Shown here piece after piece: positions 26,279 through 37,338 of a stretch of DNA of 64,000 nucleotides; within the stretch, counting starts at the first letter, position 1, and every line of letters starts with the position of its first letter. Under the pieces are notes generated by a model that had not been told where the DNA came from, did no database searches, and saw only the letters and a list, made by a program, of their open reading frames with translations. This DNA comes from Trichocoleus sp. FACHB-46 (GTDB lineage: Bacteria; Cyanobacteriota; Cyanobacteriia; FACHB-46): positions 1 through 64,000 of the forward strand of contig NZ_JACJOD010000010.1 in NCBI RefSeq assembly GCF_014695385.1, read 5' to 3'. The position numbers and the translations under genes are program-made.

Positions 26279-27601
26279 TCACTGCACGACCTCTGCTAGA
26301 ACGTATAGATAGACCTCTAGGTCGCCCAAAAATTGCCTGACTTCCTCTAGAGCTACCTGCTCACTAAGAGGCTCTAAAGTAATAGGATCAACTGGCTTTA
26401 CAGCCTGCCATCGTTTCACTAAGGACACAAAAGACTGGCTCCCTTCCCATAGAGGTAATAGGCAAGTAGCAATGTGACTATCTACAATGACCGAAGTTTT
26501 AGCAGGCTCCGGAATAAATTGGCTAATGTTGAAAGGCTGGCGCTCAGTGATATGCTCTATCAGCTTTTTTTTGACTACTGGTATTTTCAACTGAGGATGT
26601 AACTGAACTTGGGCACGCTGCCACTCTGCCAAGCTCCACTCAGAAGCAGACCTAGGGTTGGCAGATTCGATAGGGTGAGCACACCAAAAGTCTAATAATC
26701 GATTAACTGGTTGTAAAAGTTCAAATAAATGAAGGCGCTCTTCTACGGAGATATCAGGCAAGCTCATTGCCAAAAAAGATGGGAGATCATTAGGGTCTTG
26801 AAAAAGATCCATAATTTCCCACTGTCGCCACTTCACCATACTGACAAATTCCAGGTCGGCAGCTTTGAGAGCGGCAAAAAGCTCTTTAACTGTATAGCCC
26901 TTGTCGCCTTGTAGCAGCAAATTTGCCCTTACCTGCTCTACATCAGTCTCGAGAGCAGGCTTCCAAGCCATTAACTTTAAATAAACATCTGGCTTTAGCG
27001 ATCGCATAATCTCTCGGACTATCTCTATCTCTAATTCCTCAGGTGGGCCATCCATTAAACCCATCATCTTAAAGATCTTTTGCGCTCGGAAATAAAATTC
27101 TCGTTGGAGTGAGCTATGAAGGTTGGCTCGAATAATACCATTGGTTTTAAGGACTGCCTTCATTGCTTGGAGACCAGCAACGGGGTCAGGAAGCAAGTAC
27201 AAAACTTCATCACAGTTGATGTAGTCAAACTGAAGATTTAGACTAGGGAGTTCTTCGGCAGTTAAAGTATAAAATTCAGAATTGTCAAACCCGTGGTATC
27301 GCAAGCGCTGACGGGCTAATTCCACAGACTTCTCGGAAATATCCATACCTACGATTTTGGCTCCTGGGTTAGCTTCTGCCAAAATCAAGGAGGTATAGCC
27401 GCTACCACAACCTACATCTAAAATTATCTTGTCCTTGGTATCAGTGATTTTGTGATTCTTTAGATAAAATGCAGTTACTAAGTTATGCAAATAGAGAATA
27501 TTGGTAGCTTCTTTAGGAGATTCCTCTAAAGGAATCGTTGGGTATGGAGCCATTTCAAATTGCTGGCGAATTCTCTCAAGTTCAGATACTTGATTATTCA
27601 T
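26279..27601 (-). CDS. SAM-dependent class I methyltransferase, long form
   Basis: 440 residues. The SAM site is IILDVGCGSGYTSLILAEANP near residue 60, followed by VGMDISEKSVELARQRL and the post-motif INCDEVLYLLPDP. The last ~230 residues are a helical extension without recognised motifs; similar extended methyltransferases occur next to TPR and glycosyltransferase genes in cyanobacteria. The N-terminal motif RQQFEMAPYPTIPLEE is typical of this subgroup. The gene lies upstream of pilA on the same strand, separated by a 123-bp gap with its own promoter candidate. Substrate is unknown; protein or glycan methylation are both possible. Confidence 0.82.
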   Translation of the reverse strand: MNNQVSELERIRQQFEMAPYPTIPLEESPKEATNILYLHNLVTAFYLKNHKITDTKDKIILDVGCGSGYTSLILAEANPGAKIVGMDISEKSVELARQRLRYHGFDNSEFYTLTAEELPSLNLQFDYINCDEVLYLLPDPVAGLQAMKAVLKTNGIIRANLHSSLQREFYFRAQKIFKMMGLMDGPPEELEIEIVREIMRSLKPDVYLKLMAWKPALETDVEQVRANLLLQGDKGYTVKELFAALKAADLEFVSMVKWRQWEIMDLFQDPNDLPSFLAMSLPDISVEERLHLFELLQPVNRLLDFWCAHPIESANPRSASEWSLAEWQRAQVQLHPQLKIPVVKKKLIEHITERQPFNISQFIPEPAKTSVIVDSHIATCLLPLWEGSQSFVSLVKRWQAVKPVDPITLEPLSEQVALEEVRQFLGDLEVYLYVLAEVVQ

Positions 27602-27740
27602 GTAAAACCTTCCTTGAAGTTTTGAATGATGTACCTCAGGTGAGGCATATTAGTGATTCACTTCCATTGTTCCCGCTTTGCTTGCGCTACTCTTGCAATC
27701 ACTAGGGAATTCTAATGTTTGGTTTGTATGGATCACTAGT

Positions 27741-28910
27741 ATGAGCCGCCCAGTTTCCGTTTCTATGCCTCAGCCTTGGATATCCTTCTGCATAATTGTT
27801 AAGAACGAACAGCAGAACCTGCCCCGTTGTTTAAGCAGTGTGCGATCGTATGTAGACGAGATGATTGTGGTCGATACGGGTTCGGACGACAATACAATCG
27901 AGATTGCTCAGCAGTATGGAGCTCAGGTTAAGTCGTTTGAATGGTGTGATGATTTTGCTGCTGCCCGAAATTTTGCGATCGCTCAAGCTTCTGGAAACTG
28001 GATTTTAACGCTGGATGCTGATGAAGAGCTACTTGTTAAATCAGAGGCTTGGCGCGAGCAATTAATGAGTAGTAGTGCTGAATCTCTTGCTTATTGGATT
28101 CCCCTACTCGATGCCCATCAACCAATGACTGCTTTGCCAACGATAAGGCTCTTCCGAAATTTGGCTGAACTACAGTATTCTGGGCGCTATCACGAACAAA
28201 TCACTTATCAAAACCAATATATCCCCACCAACTTTATCCAGAGCCTAAGTTGTCTAGAAATTCGGCACTACGGCTATAGGGATGACTTACTTCTACACAA
28301 AAATTTGACTCGAAATATTCCCCTGCTGGAAAGACTTCGCCAGCAGGAGCCTCTCAGTTTACTACTACTCTTAACTTTAGGTAATGCTTATTTAAGAACT
28401 GAGCAAATAGATAAAGCTAGAAACTGTTGGTCAGAAGCTTTTGAGCGCCTTTCTCCCCATTTACTGCTCGGTGAGTTACCGAGTGAGACGGTACGCCTGC
28501 CAGCCTTGCTGTTCATTTTGGGTCTCGACCTTCTCCACGAGCAACAAGATTATGAAACAGCCATGCTGGTTTGTCGTCGTGGGTTGGAATGGTTTCCTGA
28601 TTACCCTCCGCTCAATCATCTGACTGGCTCACTCATGCAAGAGTTGAGCTTTCCGCTGGCCGCCGCTACTTACTTTGAGCAATGTCTTGCAATGGGTCGC
28701 CAAGGCCGCTATTTTCAGCGAGAACCTTTCGATCTCAACTTTTTAACTGTTTGGCCTGCTTGCGACCTGGGTTATAGCTATATGGCACTCAAGCGTTTCC
28801 CCGAGTCAGTACAAGCTTTTGAATTAGCTCTCTCCTTTCAATCAGATTACGAACCAGCGCAAGCAGGATTAGAAAGCGCTAAGCAGCAGTTGTGCCAGAT
28901 TCGGCGTTAA
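27741..28910 (+). CDS. Glycosyltransferase family 2 with TPR-like C-terminus
   Basis: 389 residues from ATG 27741; the frame is open further up to TTG 27678 but the ATG is preferred. The N-terminal ~220 residues are a GT2 domain of the SunS/WaaE type: FCIIVKNEQQNLPRCLSSV, VVDTGSDDNTIEIAQQYGA, DFAAARNFAIAQASG and the metal site LDADEEL. The remainder has helical TPR-like repeats (LGNAYLRTEQIDKARNCWSEAF). Such GT2-TPR proteins are frequent in filamentous cyanobacteria and some relatives glycosylate peptides. It precedes another TPR-glycosyltransferase gene by 58 bp, so they are likely co-transcribed. Acceptor unknown. Confidence 0.85.
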   Translation: MSRPVSVSMPQPWISFCIIVKNEQQNLPRCLSSVRSYVDEMIVVDTGSDDNTIEIAQQYGAQVKSFEWCDDFAAARNFAIAQASGNWILTLDADEELLVKSEAWREQLMSSSAESLAYWIPLLDAHQPMTALPTIRLFRNLAELQYSGRYHEQITYQNQYIPTNFIQSLSCLEIRHYGYRDDLLLHKNLTRNIPLLERLRQQEPLSLLLLLTLGNAYLRTEQIDKARNCWSEAFERLSPHLLLGELPSETVRLPALLFILGLDLLHEQQDYETAMLVCRRGLEWFPDYPPLNHLTGSLMQELSFPLAAATYFEQCLAMGRQGRYFQREPFDLNFLTVWPACDLGYSYMALKRFPESVQAFELALSFQSDYEPAQAGLESAKQQLCQIRR

Positions 28911-28968
28911 ACTCATTTTCACATTGTTTTTGTTCAACTTAAACATCATCTAGCCCTTAGTCCAACCG

Positions 28969-30936
28969 ATGAATGTTTCCAGACTAGCTAATGAAGCCCA
29001 AGATCTTTTATCTCAAGCGCAATATAACCAGGCGATCGCACTACTCAATCAGGCACTCCAGCAACTTCATGACCAACCTGAGCTATATAACTTACTGGCT
29101 AGCGCTTATGTGCAGCAGGACCAGTTGCCTGAGGCGATCGCATGCTATCACAAAGCCTTAGAACTAAATCCACTATCACCTGAAACTCATAAAAATCTTG
29201 GTAACGCATGGCTCAAGCAACGTGATTTTGTAAATGCGATCGCTTGTTACCAAAAAGCTATAGAACTAGACCCAGACTACGCAACTGCTTATTACAACTT
29301 AGGTTTAATTTTTCAACGACAAAACCAGCTTGAAGGTGCGATCGCTCATTATCGACGTGCCATTGAGCTTAATTCAACCGATGCAGCAGCGCACAACAAT
29401 CTAGGCTTAGCTCTTCAAAGCAACAATCAGCCGGAAGCTGCGATCGCCTGCTACACAAAGCTTTTAACTATAGAATCTGATAACAGCATTACTTACTACA
29501 ACTTAGGATATATTTCTCAGGCGCAAGGCAAGCTAGAAGCAGCACGTCATTACTATCAAAAAGCGCTTAATCTAAATTCCTGTGATATCACAACACTTAA
29601 TAACTTAGGCTTCATCTTAAATGAGCTAGGCCAGTATGAAGAAGCCATTTCAGTTCTTCAGCAGGCTTTACAACTAAACCCTGACTATACAAATGCTCTA
29701 ACGAACTTAGGAATTGCCTATATCCAACTTGGTAAACTGGAAGAAGGGGTGCTTGTACTTCAGAAAAGTTTAACCCTTGATTCTAGCCAGGTTGAAGCTT
29801 ATGTCAACTTGGGGATCGCATACGAAAGGCAAGATCATTTTGAAGAAGCAATTACCTTTCAGCAGCAAGCGTTGGCATTAAATCCTAACCATGCCTCTGC
29901 TCACAACAATTTAGGAGTTGCCCTTGAGCAACAGGGGGAATTTTCTGAGGCACTCGTCTGTTATGAGCAGGCGATTCAATTAGAGCCTAAACGTGCTAGT
30001 CAACATTGGAACCGAAGTCTACTGTTGTTGAGAACAGGTCATTTAGAAGTCGGTTTTGCAGAGTTTGAGGCTCGTTGGCAAATGAAGGCGATCGCGCCTC
30101 GTTCCTTTCCTCAACCTTTGTGGGATGGTACCAACCTTGAAGGTCGCAGTATTCTCCTCCACTCCGAAGGAGGTTTCGGTGATACGTTGCAATTTGTCCG
30201 CTATGCGCCCTTAGTTGCTGAGCGCGGCGGTTCTGTTAAGATCATCTGCCCTCAACCCTTAGTTCGTCTGCTCAGCAGCTTACCAAATATTGAGCAAGTA
30301 GTTTCTTGGGAATCAGGTTTGCCTGATTTTGATGTTCATGCACCTCTGCTTAGCCTTCCGCACTTGTTTGGTACCACGCTAGGTAATATTCCTGCCAATA
30401 TTCCTTATATGTCCCCTCCTGAGATTTTTCCTTTTACTTTGCAATCAACTGCCAATACGTCTCTTAAGGTAGGACTGACTTGGGGAGGAAATCCTGAATA
30501 TGGACGCGATCGCAGTCGCTCTTGTTCGCTAGACCAATTTCTACCACTGCTTGAGATTGTTAAGGTTGCTTTTTACAGCCTACAGAAGGGACCGAGAGCG
30601 ACTGAACTAATTGAGTTTCCTAATGAAATACCTATACAGAACTTGGGCGATCGCATTCACGACTTTAGTGATACAGCGGCTGCAATAGCACAGTTGGATC
30701 TCATTATTACAACCGATACATCAGTGGCTCATCTGGCCGGTGCCTTAGGATGTCCAGTTTGGGTTTTACTCAACTTTGTACCTGACTGGCGCTGGTTCAC
30801 TGATAGTGATCGCAGTCCTTGGTATCCAACTATGCGATTGTTCCGCCAAACAAAACTGGGTGATTGGTCAGACGTATTCGAGCGAGTTAATCAAGCCTTA
30901 CAAAATTTGGCTAGTCAAAGATCATTAATTGTTTAA
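28969..30936 (+). CDS. TPR protein with C-terminal GT9/heptosyltransferase-like domain
   Basis: 655 residues. About ten consecutive 34-residue TPR units fill residues 1-360, with the consensus A.ACYQKAIELDPDYA.AYYNLG. The C-terminal ~290 residues have LHSEGGFGDTLQFVRYAPLVAERG and a late block LIITTDTSVAHLAGALGCPVW, as in ADP-heptose:LPS heptosyltransferase-like (GT9) proteins. Cyanobacteria lack heptose in LPS, so the activity is uncertain. Five HIP1 octamers occur at exact 102-bp spacing inside the first TPRs. It probably forms a unit with the preceding GT2-TPR gene. TPRs usually bind protein partners, so a protein-directed glycosyltransferase is possible. Confidence 0.85.
   Translation: MNVSRLANEAQDLLSQAQYNQAIALLNQALQQLHDQPELYNLLASAYVQQDQLPEAIACYHKALELNPLSPETHKNLGNAWLKQRDFVNAIACYQKAIELDPDYATAYYNLGLIFQRQNQLEGAIAHYRRAIELNSTDAAAHNNLGLALQSNNQPEAAIACYTKLLTIESDNSITYYNLGYISQAQGKLEAARHYYQKALNLNSCDITTLNNLGFILNELGQYEEAISVLQQALQLNPDYTNALTNLGIAYIQLGKLEEGVLVLQKSLTLDSSQVEAYVNLGIAYERQDHFEEAITFQQQALALNPNHASAHNNLGVALEQQGEFSEALVCYEQAIQLEPKRASQHWNRSLLLLRTGHLEVGFAEFEARWQMKAIAPRSFPQPLWDGTNLEGRSILLHSEGGFGDTLQFVRYAPLVAERGGSVKIICPQPLVRLLSSLPNIEQVVSWESGLPDFDVHAPLLSLPHLFGTTLGNIPANIPYMSPPEIFPFTLQSTANTSLKVGLTWGGNPEYGRDRSRSCSLDQFLPLLEIVKVAFYSLQKGPRATELIEFPNEIPIQNLGDRIHDFSDTAAAIAQLDLIITTDTSVAHLAGALGCPVWVLLNFVPDWRWFTDSDRSPWYPTMRLFRQTKLGDWSDVFERVNQALQNLASQRSLIV
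29032..29447. repeat. HIP1 octamers phased with TPR units
   Basis: GCGATCGC occurs at 29032, 29134, 29236, 29338 and 29440. Each step is exactly 102 bp, the length of one 34-codon TPR. Each copy encodes the Ala-Ile-Ala of the TPR helix (AIAC/AIAH/AIAL). Confidence 0.9.
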
Positions 30937-31014
30937 CCAGCCTGATGTGTTTTGTAAAGAAAAAATTACTCTATACTGGTTAAAGTGTAGTCGTTATGAG
31001 TTTGTCTAGACCCT

Positions 31015-32385
31015 ATGACAAATCCAACTGTTGAAAATTTGGTCATTATTGGCTCTGGCCCTGCGGGATATACGGCTGCTATTTATGCTGCAAGAGCGAA
31101 TCTGAAGCCGTTTGTGTTTGAAGGCTTCCAGGCAGGGGGGCTACCAGGTGGCCAGTTGATGACAACCACTGAGGTGGAAAACTTCCCTGGCTTTCCGGAA
31201 GGCATTACAGGACCGCAGTTGATGGACCGGATGAAGGCCCAATCTGTGCGTTGGGGAGCGGAATTGGTGACTGAGGACGTAGTGTCTGTGGATTTCAGCC
31301 AGCGTCCGTTTGTGGTGCGATCAGAGGAGCGGGAAGTCAAGGCGCACAGTATTGTAATTGCGACAGGTGCGACAGCGAAGCGGTTGGGATTACCTTGCGA
31401 ACATCAGTTTTGGAGCCGCGGAATTTCTGCTTGTGCCATCTGCGATGGAGCAACGCCAATTTTCCGGTCGGCAGAGTTGGCTGTTGTGGGTGGCGGCGAT
31501 TCGGCGGCAGAAGAGGCTGTGTATTTGACCAAGTATGGGTCGCATGTGCATCTATTAGTACGCGGTGAAAAGATGCGTGCTAGTAAGGCTATGCAAGATC
31601 GCGTGCTGAAAAATTCCAAGATTACGGTTCATTGGAACACGGATATTCTGGATGTGTTTGGCGAAGAAAACCACATGAAAGGGGTGCACCTACGCAACAA
31701 AAAGACAGGTGAAGCCAGTGAACTGCATGTGCGTGGTTTGTTCTACGCGATCGGTCATACCCCAAATACGTCTTTGTTTAAGGGGCAACTAGAACTTGAT
31801 GATATTGGTTACGTTGTGACGAAGCCTGGTTCTGTAGAAACGAGCATTGAAGGTGTGTTTGCTGCTGGTGATGTCCAGGATCATGAGTATCGACAAGCGA
31901 TCACGGCAGCGGGCACGGGTTGTATGGCGGCTATGCTAGCGGAGCGTTGGCTATCGACTCAGGGCTTGGTGCAAGAATTTCACCAAACAGAAGCATCGGA
32001 AAAACCGAAAGCTGAGCAAGCTACTAAAAAGTCGGAAGCTGAGCAAGAGTCTGAATTTAGCGTGGATGCAACTCGGCACGAAGGGGGATATGCGCTACGG
32101 AAGCTTTACCACGAGAGCGATCGCCTGATTGTCGTGAAATACGCTTCGCCTAATTGTGGACCTTGCCACACCTTGAAACCCATCTTGAACAAACTGGTGG
32201 ATGAGTTTGAGGAAAAAATCCACTTTGTAGAAATTGATGTGGAACAAGATCCAGATATTGCTGAGGCAGCGGGCGTCATGGGTACGCCAACGATTCAGTT
32301 CTTTAAGGACAAGGACAAGGTTGCTGAGCTGAAGGGCGTGAAACAGAAGAGCGAGTATCGCCAATTGATTAGTAGCAATCTGTAG
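31015..32385 (+). CDS. NADPH-thioredoxin reductase with fused thioredoxin domain (NTRC)
   Basis: 456 residues. The N-terminal ~320 are an FAD/NADPH thioredoxin reductase: [20 protein letters not shown] for FAD, the redox pair CAIC at 140-143, [15 protein letters not shown] for NADPH, and [17 protein letters not shown] charged linker (about 325-350, rich in Glu/Lys) leads to a C-terminal thioredoxin domain with active site CGPC at 381-384 and the cis-Pro stretch GTPTIQFF. This fusion is the NTRC form known from cyanobacteria and chloroplasts, where it reduces 2-Cys peroxiredoxin and regulates metabolism in the light and dark. Length is normal for the fusion. Confidence 0.95.
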   Translation: MTNPTVENLVIIGSGPAGYTAAIYAARANLKPFVFEGFQAGGLPGGQLMTTTEVENFPGFPEGITGPQLMDRMKAQSVRWGAELVTEDVVSVDFSQRPFVVRSEEREVKAHSIVIATGATAKRLGLPCEHQFWSRGISACAICDGATPIFRSAELAVVGGGDSAAEEAVYLTKYGSHVHLLVRGEKMRASKAMQDRVLKNSKITVHWNTDILDVFGEENHMKGVHLRNKKTGEASELHVRGLFYAIGHTPNTSLFKGQLELDDIGYVVTKPGSVETSIEGVFAAGDVQDHEYRQAITAAGTGCMAAMLAERWLSTQGLVQEFHQTEASEKPKAEQATKKSEAEQESEFSVDATRHEGGYALRKLYHESDRLIVVKYASPNCGPCHTLKPILNKLVDEFEEKIHFVEIDVEQDPDIAEAAGVMGTPTIQFFKDKDKVAELKGVKQKSEYRQLISSNL

Positions 32386-32476
32386 TAGCAACTTCTAACT
32401 AATCCGGATCAGCAAGAGGGAACTGAGCTTGGTAGATTAGATCAGCCTATCGCGATCGCTGGCTTGCACTAATTTT

Positions 32477-33379
32477 ATGGCCTCTACTAAGCTCTGGTTA
32501 CCTCGTTTCCGATTTGCCGAACGACCCAGCCTTTCCATGCGAATGATGGGGGTTGGGCTTGTAATTACGATTCTCTTTATTCTGGTGGCGCTTCTTTCGC
32601 CTATGTTTCAGACTTGGGACTGGCTCCAGAATCCCACGGACTCTTTAATTAACCCGATTCACGAACCGCCTGGGCTGAGTCATTGGTTTGGCACGACTCG
32701 CCAAGGCTATGATGTTTTTTCTCGAACCTTATTTGGCAGTCAAGCGGCGCTGCAAGTGGTGATCTTAGCGACTGCTTTGAGCTTAGTCATAGGAGTGCCG
32801 CTAGGTCTAGTAAGTGGATATTTAGGCGGCAGGCTCGACCGCATCCTGCTGTTTTTAATGGATACGATCTACACGCTGCCAGGGCTTTTGCTTTCGGTAA
32901 CGCTGGCGTTTGCGGTGGGGCGAGGGGTCCTCAATGCGGCGATCGCTCTGAGTATTTCTTATGTACCGCAATATTATCGGGTGGTGCGAAACCATACGGT
33001 TTCTGTGAAAACGGAGTTATTTATTGAAGCGGCTCAAGCTATGGGCGCTTCCACTTGGACCGTACTGTCGCGTTACTTGCTGCTAAATGTGATTCAAAGT
33101 GTGCCAGTGCTATTTACGCTGAATGCGGCAGACGCAATCTTGACCCTAGGCGGTTTGGGTTTTTTGGGGTTAGGGCTACCCGAAGAGGTGCCAGAGTGGG
33201 GACATGACTTGCGCCAAGCTTTAGACGCGCTGCCTACCGGAATTTGGTGGACTGCTTTTTTCCCTGGCATGGCAATGACTTTGATGGTCGTGGGTTTGTC
33301 TTTGCTAGGAGAAGGGTTGAATGAGTTTGTCAACCCGTTACTACGGCGAGAAAACTGGAACCGGAAAGCGGCTGAGTAA
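32477..33379 (+). CDS. ABC transporter permease, dipeptide/oligopeptide (DppC/OppC) type
   Basis: 300-residue inner-membrane permease with a long N-terminal segment before helix 2 (HWFGTTRQGYDVFSRTLFG, the typical DppC loop). The ABC coupling loop is EAAQAMGASTWTVLSRYLLLNV, and GLGFLGLGLPEEVPEWG is typical of the C subunit. About six membrane helices are visible. It imports peptides or nickel/peptide-like compounds with a partner permease, two ATPases and a binding protein. None of these is encoded in the window, so this subunit is an orphan here. In cyanobacteria the genes are often scattered. Confidence 0.88.
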   Translation: MASTKLWLPRFRFAERPSLSMRMMGVGLVITILFILVALLSPMFQTWDWLQNPTDSLINPIHEPPGLSHWFGTTRQGYDVFSRTLFGSQAALQVVILATALSLVIGVPLGLVSGYLGGRLDRILLFLMDTIYTLPGLLLSVTLAFAVGRGVLNAAIALSISYVPQYYRVVRNHTVSVKTELFIEAAQAMGASTWTVLSRYLLLNVIQSVPVLFTLNAADAILTLGGLGFLGLGLPEEVPEWGHDLRQALDALPTGIWWTAFFPGMAMTLMVVGLSLLGEGLNEFVNPLLRRENWNRKAAE

Positions 33380-33419
33380 GTGCGTATTGATTAACTAGTC
33401 AGCTCGCTGAATATGCCAG

Positions 33420-33998
33420 ATGCCACTCAAGACTTCATTATTTATAACCGCTATTTGCTTCACGCTGGTTGCAGCGGTGAGTGGTAGTTTGCGAGCAAAC
33501 TCTGGTCCACTCTGGCGTTCGTCTGGTGTTGCAGCGAGTGTTGCGACTGGCTCTGGTCCTGCTGCTCAGGCTGGGGTATCTAGCGATCGCTCGCTGAATC
33601 GCGCTGCTCATTCTGATGAACCTGTTCAGGAGACCCTTGACCAAAGATTCTCGGTCGAGAACTCACGAGTAAGAATGCAGCAAATCGACGCAGCTTTGAC
33701 GAGTTTTCGGCAACTAACAGAAACTAGTCAGAAAAACTTGGGACAAGCAGAGGTTGCTGGGGTTGGCAATACCGATTGGGAAACTCAGAATTTAGGCTTT
33801 CACAATTGGGTGGGTGCGGTAGAAGGAACTATTTTGAAGCAGAATGCTCGAATTGCTCAATTAGAACTAGAGCTGGCGCAGCAGCAACACGCCGATAAGA
33901 AGATTACCAAAGCCGAACTGACGCAGAAAGCTGTGAATGCTCAAAAAGCGGCGCAAGAGTTTGATCAATTCTGGAAGTCCTTTAGCATTGCTGACTAG
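33420..33998 (+). CDS. Exported protein with coiled-coil C-terminus, function unknown
   Basis: 192 residues, family not recognised. A hydrophobic N-terminus (about residues 5-24) looks like a signal peptide or anchor. A Ser/Ala/Gly-rich low-complexity stretch follows (about 28-60), and then a long helical, Gln/Ala/Glu-rich region (about 70-185) with heptad-like patterns such as IAQLELELAQQQHADKK. It lies 40 bp after the peptide permease on the same strand, but no functional link is evident. It may be a periplasmic or envelope protein. Confidence 0.6.
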   Translation: MPLKTSLFITAICFTLVAAVSGSLRANSGPLWRSSGVAASVATGSGPAAQAGVSSDRSLNRAAHSDEPVQETLDQRFSVENSRVRMQQIDAALTSFRQLTETSQKNLGQAEVAGVGNTDWETQNLGFHNWVGAVEGTILKQNARIAQLELELAQQQHADKKITKAELTQKAVNAQKAAQEFDQFWKSFSIAD

Positions 33999-34056
33999 GA
34001 ACGCTGTACGATCGTAGACCGTCACCTCGTCAGTTACCGCAGCATTAGTTAGAAGT

Positions 34057-34989
34057 ATGGGGACAACACCCGATGTTTCAGCCCAGCCCCTAGCACCTCA
34101 GGTCTTAGGCATTGACTTAGGTGGTTCGGCGATTAAACTAGGTCGCTTTAGCCAGCATGGTACTTGTTTGCAAGCCATGACCGTGCCCACTCCTCAACCT
34201 GCTCATCCAGAGGCTGTTTTAGCGGCAATGGTTGAGGCGATCGCTCAGCTTGATCCAGCCGAAACCAGTTTGGCAATTGGCGTCGGAACGCCGGGACCCG
34301 CCGATCGCCGAGGCCGTATCGCCAGGATCGCAATTAATTTACCTGGTTGGCAAGATATTCCGATAGCAGATTGGCTAGAAGCAAAAACCGGGCGACCAAC
34401 GGTGATTGCCAATGATGCCAATTGCGCTGGGCTGGGAGAAGCTTGGTTAGGGGCAGGTCAGCAGTTTCAGAACTTAATTTTACTAACCCTGGGCACAGGC
34501 GTTGGGGGGGCAATTATTTTCAACGGTCAACTGTTTACAGGCCCAGAGGGGGCTGCGGGTGAGTTGGGCCTGATTACTCTAAGGCCAGACGGTCCAGCTT
34601 GTAACAGTGGCAATCACGGTTCCTTAGAGCAATACGCCTCAGTGCAAGCGATTCGGCGACAGACTGGGCTAGAACCTATTGAGCTGGGATTGAAAGCGCA
34701 AGCAGGCGATCGCGATGCTTTGGCGTTTTGGCAAGAATATGGCCGAGATTTGGGAGCAGGCTTAACCAGCCTGATCTACGTTCTAGCGCCTGAAGCAGTA
34801 GTGATTGGTGGCGGAATTAGCGCCAGCGCTGAGTTTTTCTTGCCAGCAGTCCAAGCGGAAATTCAGCGACGAGTTTTGCCGAGTTCTCGGGGGAACTTGC
34901 AGTTATTAAAAGCTCAACTAGGCAATCGCGCTGGGATGGTAGGAGCGGCGAAACTAGCGTGGCAGTTAATTGGTGCTTTTAGCAGTTAG
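34057..34989 (+). CDS. ROK-family sugar kinase (probable glucokinase)
   Basis: 310 residues. ATP-site motif LGIDLGGSAIKLGRF is at the N-terminus, sugar-site IANDANCAGLGEAWLGAG near residue 120, and LTLGTGVGGAIIFNG near 145. The later GPEGAAGELGLITL matches the ROK sugar-binding loop, with its Glu. The usual zinc motif CxCGxxGCxE is altered to CNSGNHGSLE: only the first Cys remains, so zinc binding of the normal type seems lost. Cyanobacterial ROK proteins often show this form as I remember. The likely role is phosphorylating glucose or a related hexose; substrate is unproven. It stands alone on the plus strand, 58 bp after the coiled-coil gene. Confidence 0.88.
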   Translation: MGTTPDVSAQPLAPQVLGIDLGGSAIKLGRFSQHGTCLQAMTVPTPQPAHPEAVLAAMVEAIAQLDPAETSLAIGVGTPGPADRRGRIARIAINLPGWQDIPIADWLEAKTGRPTVIANDANCAGLGEAWLGAGQQFQNLILLTLGTGVGGAIIFNGQLFTGPEGAAGELGLITLRPDGPACNSGNHGSLEQYASVQAIRRQTGLEPIELGLKAQAGDRDALAFWQEYGRDLGAGLTSLIYVLAPEAVVIGGGISASAEFFLPAVQAEIQRRVLPSSRGNLQLLKAQLGNRAGMVGAAKLAWQLIGAFSS

Positions 34990-35021
34990 CGATTCTGAAT
35001 TAATTAAGCGACACCGTTTTT

Positions 35022-35083
35022 GTGGGGGGTAGGTCTTGTACCTGCTCACCGTACGAAGGGCACCCACAAGAGATGCCCCTACC
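35022..35083. repeat. Dispersed-type intergenic repeat
   Basis: A GC-rich stretch runs from GTGGGGGGTAGG to GATGCCCCTACC and contains CACCCACAAGAG. It resembles the imperfect palindromic repeats scattered between genes in cyanobacterial genomes. It lies between convergent genes (ROK kinase and the 74-aa ORF). Only one copy is seen here, so this is recognition by style. Confidence 0.35.
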
Positions 35084-35122
35084 AGTGATACCCATTCATA
35101 AAAGCTAAGTGTCAACGACTAC

Positions 35123-35347
35123 TTAAGGTAAGGTGTGCCCAGTGGATTTTTCCACGTAATCCATGACTTGCTGAAAAGCTTCGGGATGACCTTGCTGGTT
35201 CAAAATCATGTGGGTTCCCCCTTCTGGCAAATAAAAGGACAACCTACCATTAGGGGTAAAAGCAAAGGCACTGACACGTTCGAGGTCAACTACATAAACG
35301 TTCCTCTCGTAATTAATTTTGACCCAATGCCCCACAGCACTCCTCAC
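35123..35347 (-). CDS. Small conserved-type hypothetical protein
   Basis: 74 residues from GTG, family not recognised. The sequence is protein-like: NVYVVDLERVSAFAFTPNG, then FYLPEGGTHMILNQQGHPEA, then a final helix FQQVMDYVEKSTGHTLP. The pattern suggests a small beta-sheet fold with a helix, cytoplasmic, without signal or membrane segment. It lies just upstream of pyrG on the same strand in map order, that is downstream in transcription, 28 bp after the pyrG stop, so it may be co-transcribed. Confidence 0.6.
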   Translation of the reverse strand: MRSAVGHWVKINYERNVYVVDLERVSAFAFTPNGRLSFYLPEGGTHMILNQQGHPEAFQQVMDYVEKSTGHTLP

Positions 35348-35375
35348 TAAGATTGAAAGGGTTTTAGTCTGGAGC

Positions 35376-37338
<1,963 letters not shown>

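Noticed and set aside
28969-29990. Possible CRISPR-like periodic repeat
   Set aside because: The periodicity is 102 bp, lies in frame and encodes TPR units; no spacers are present.
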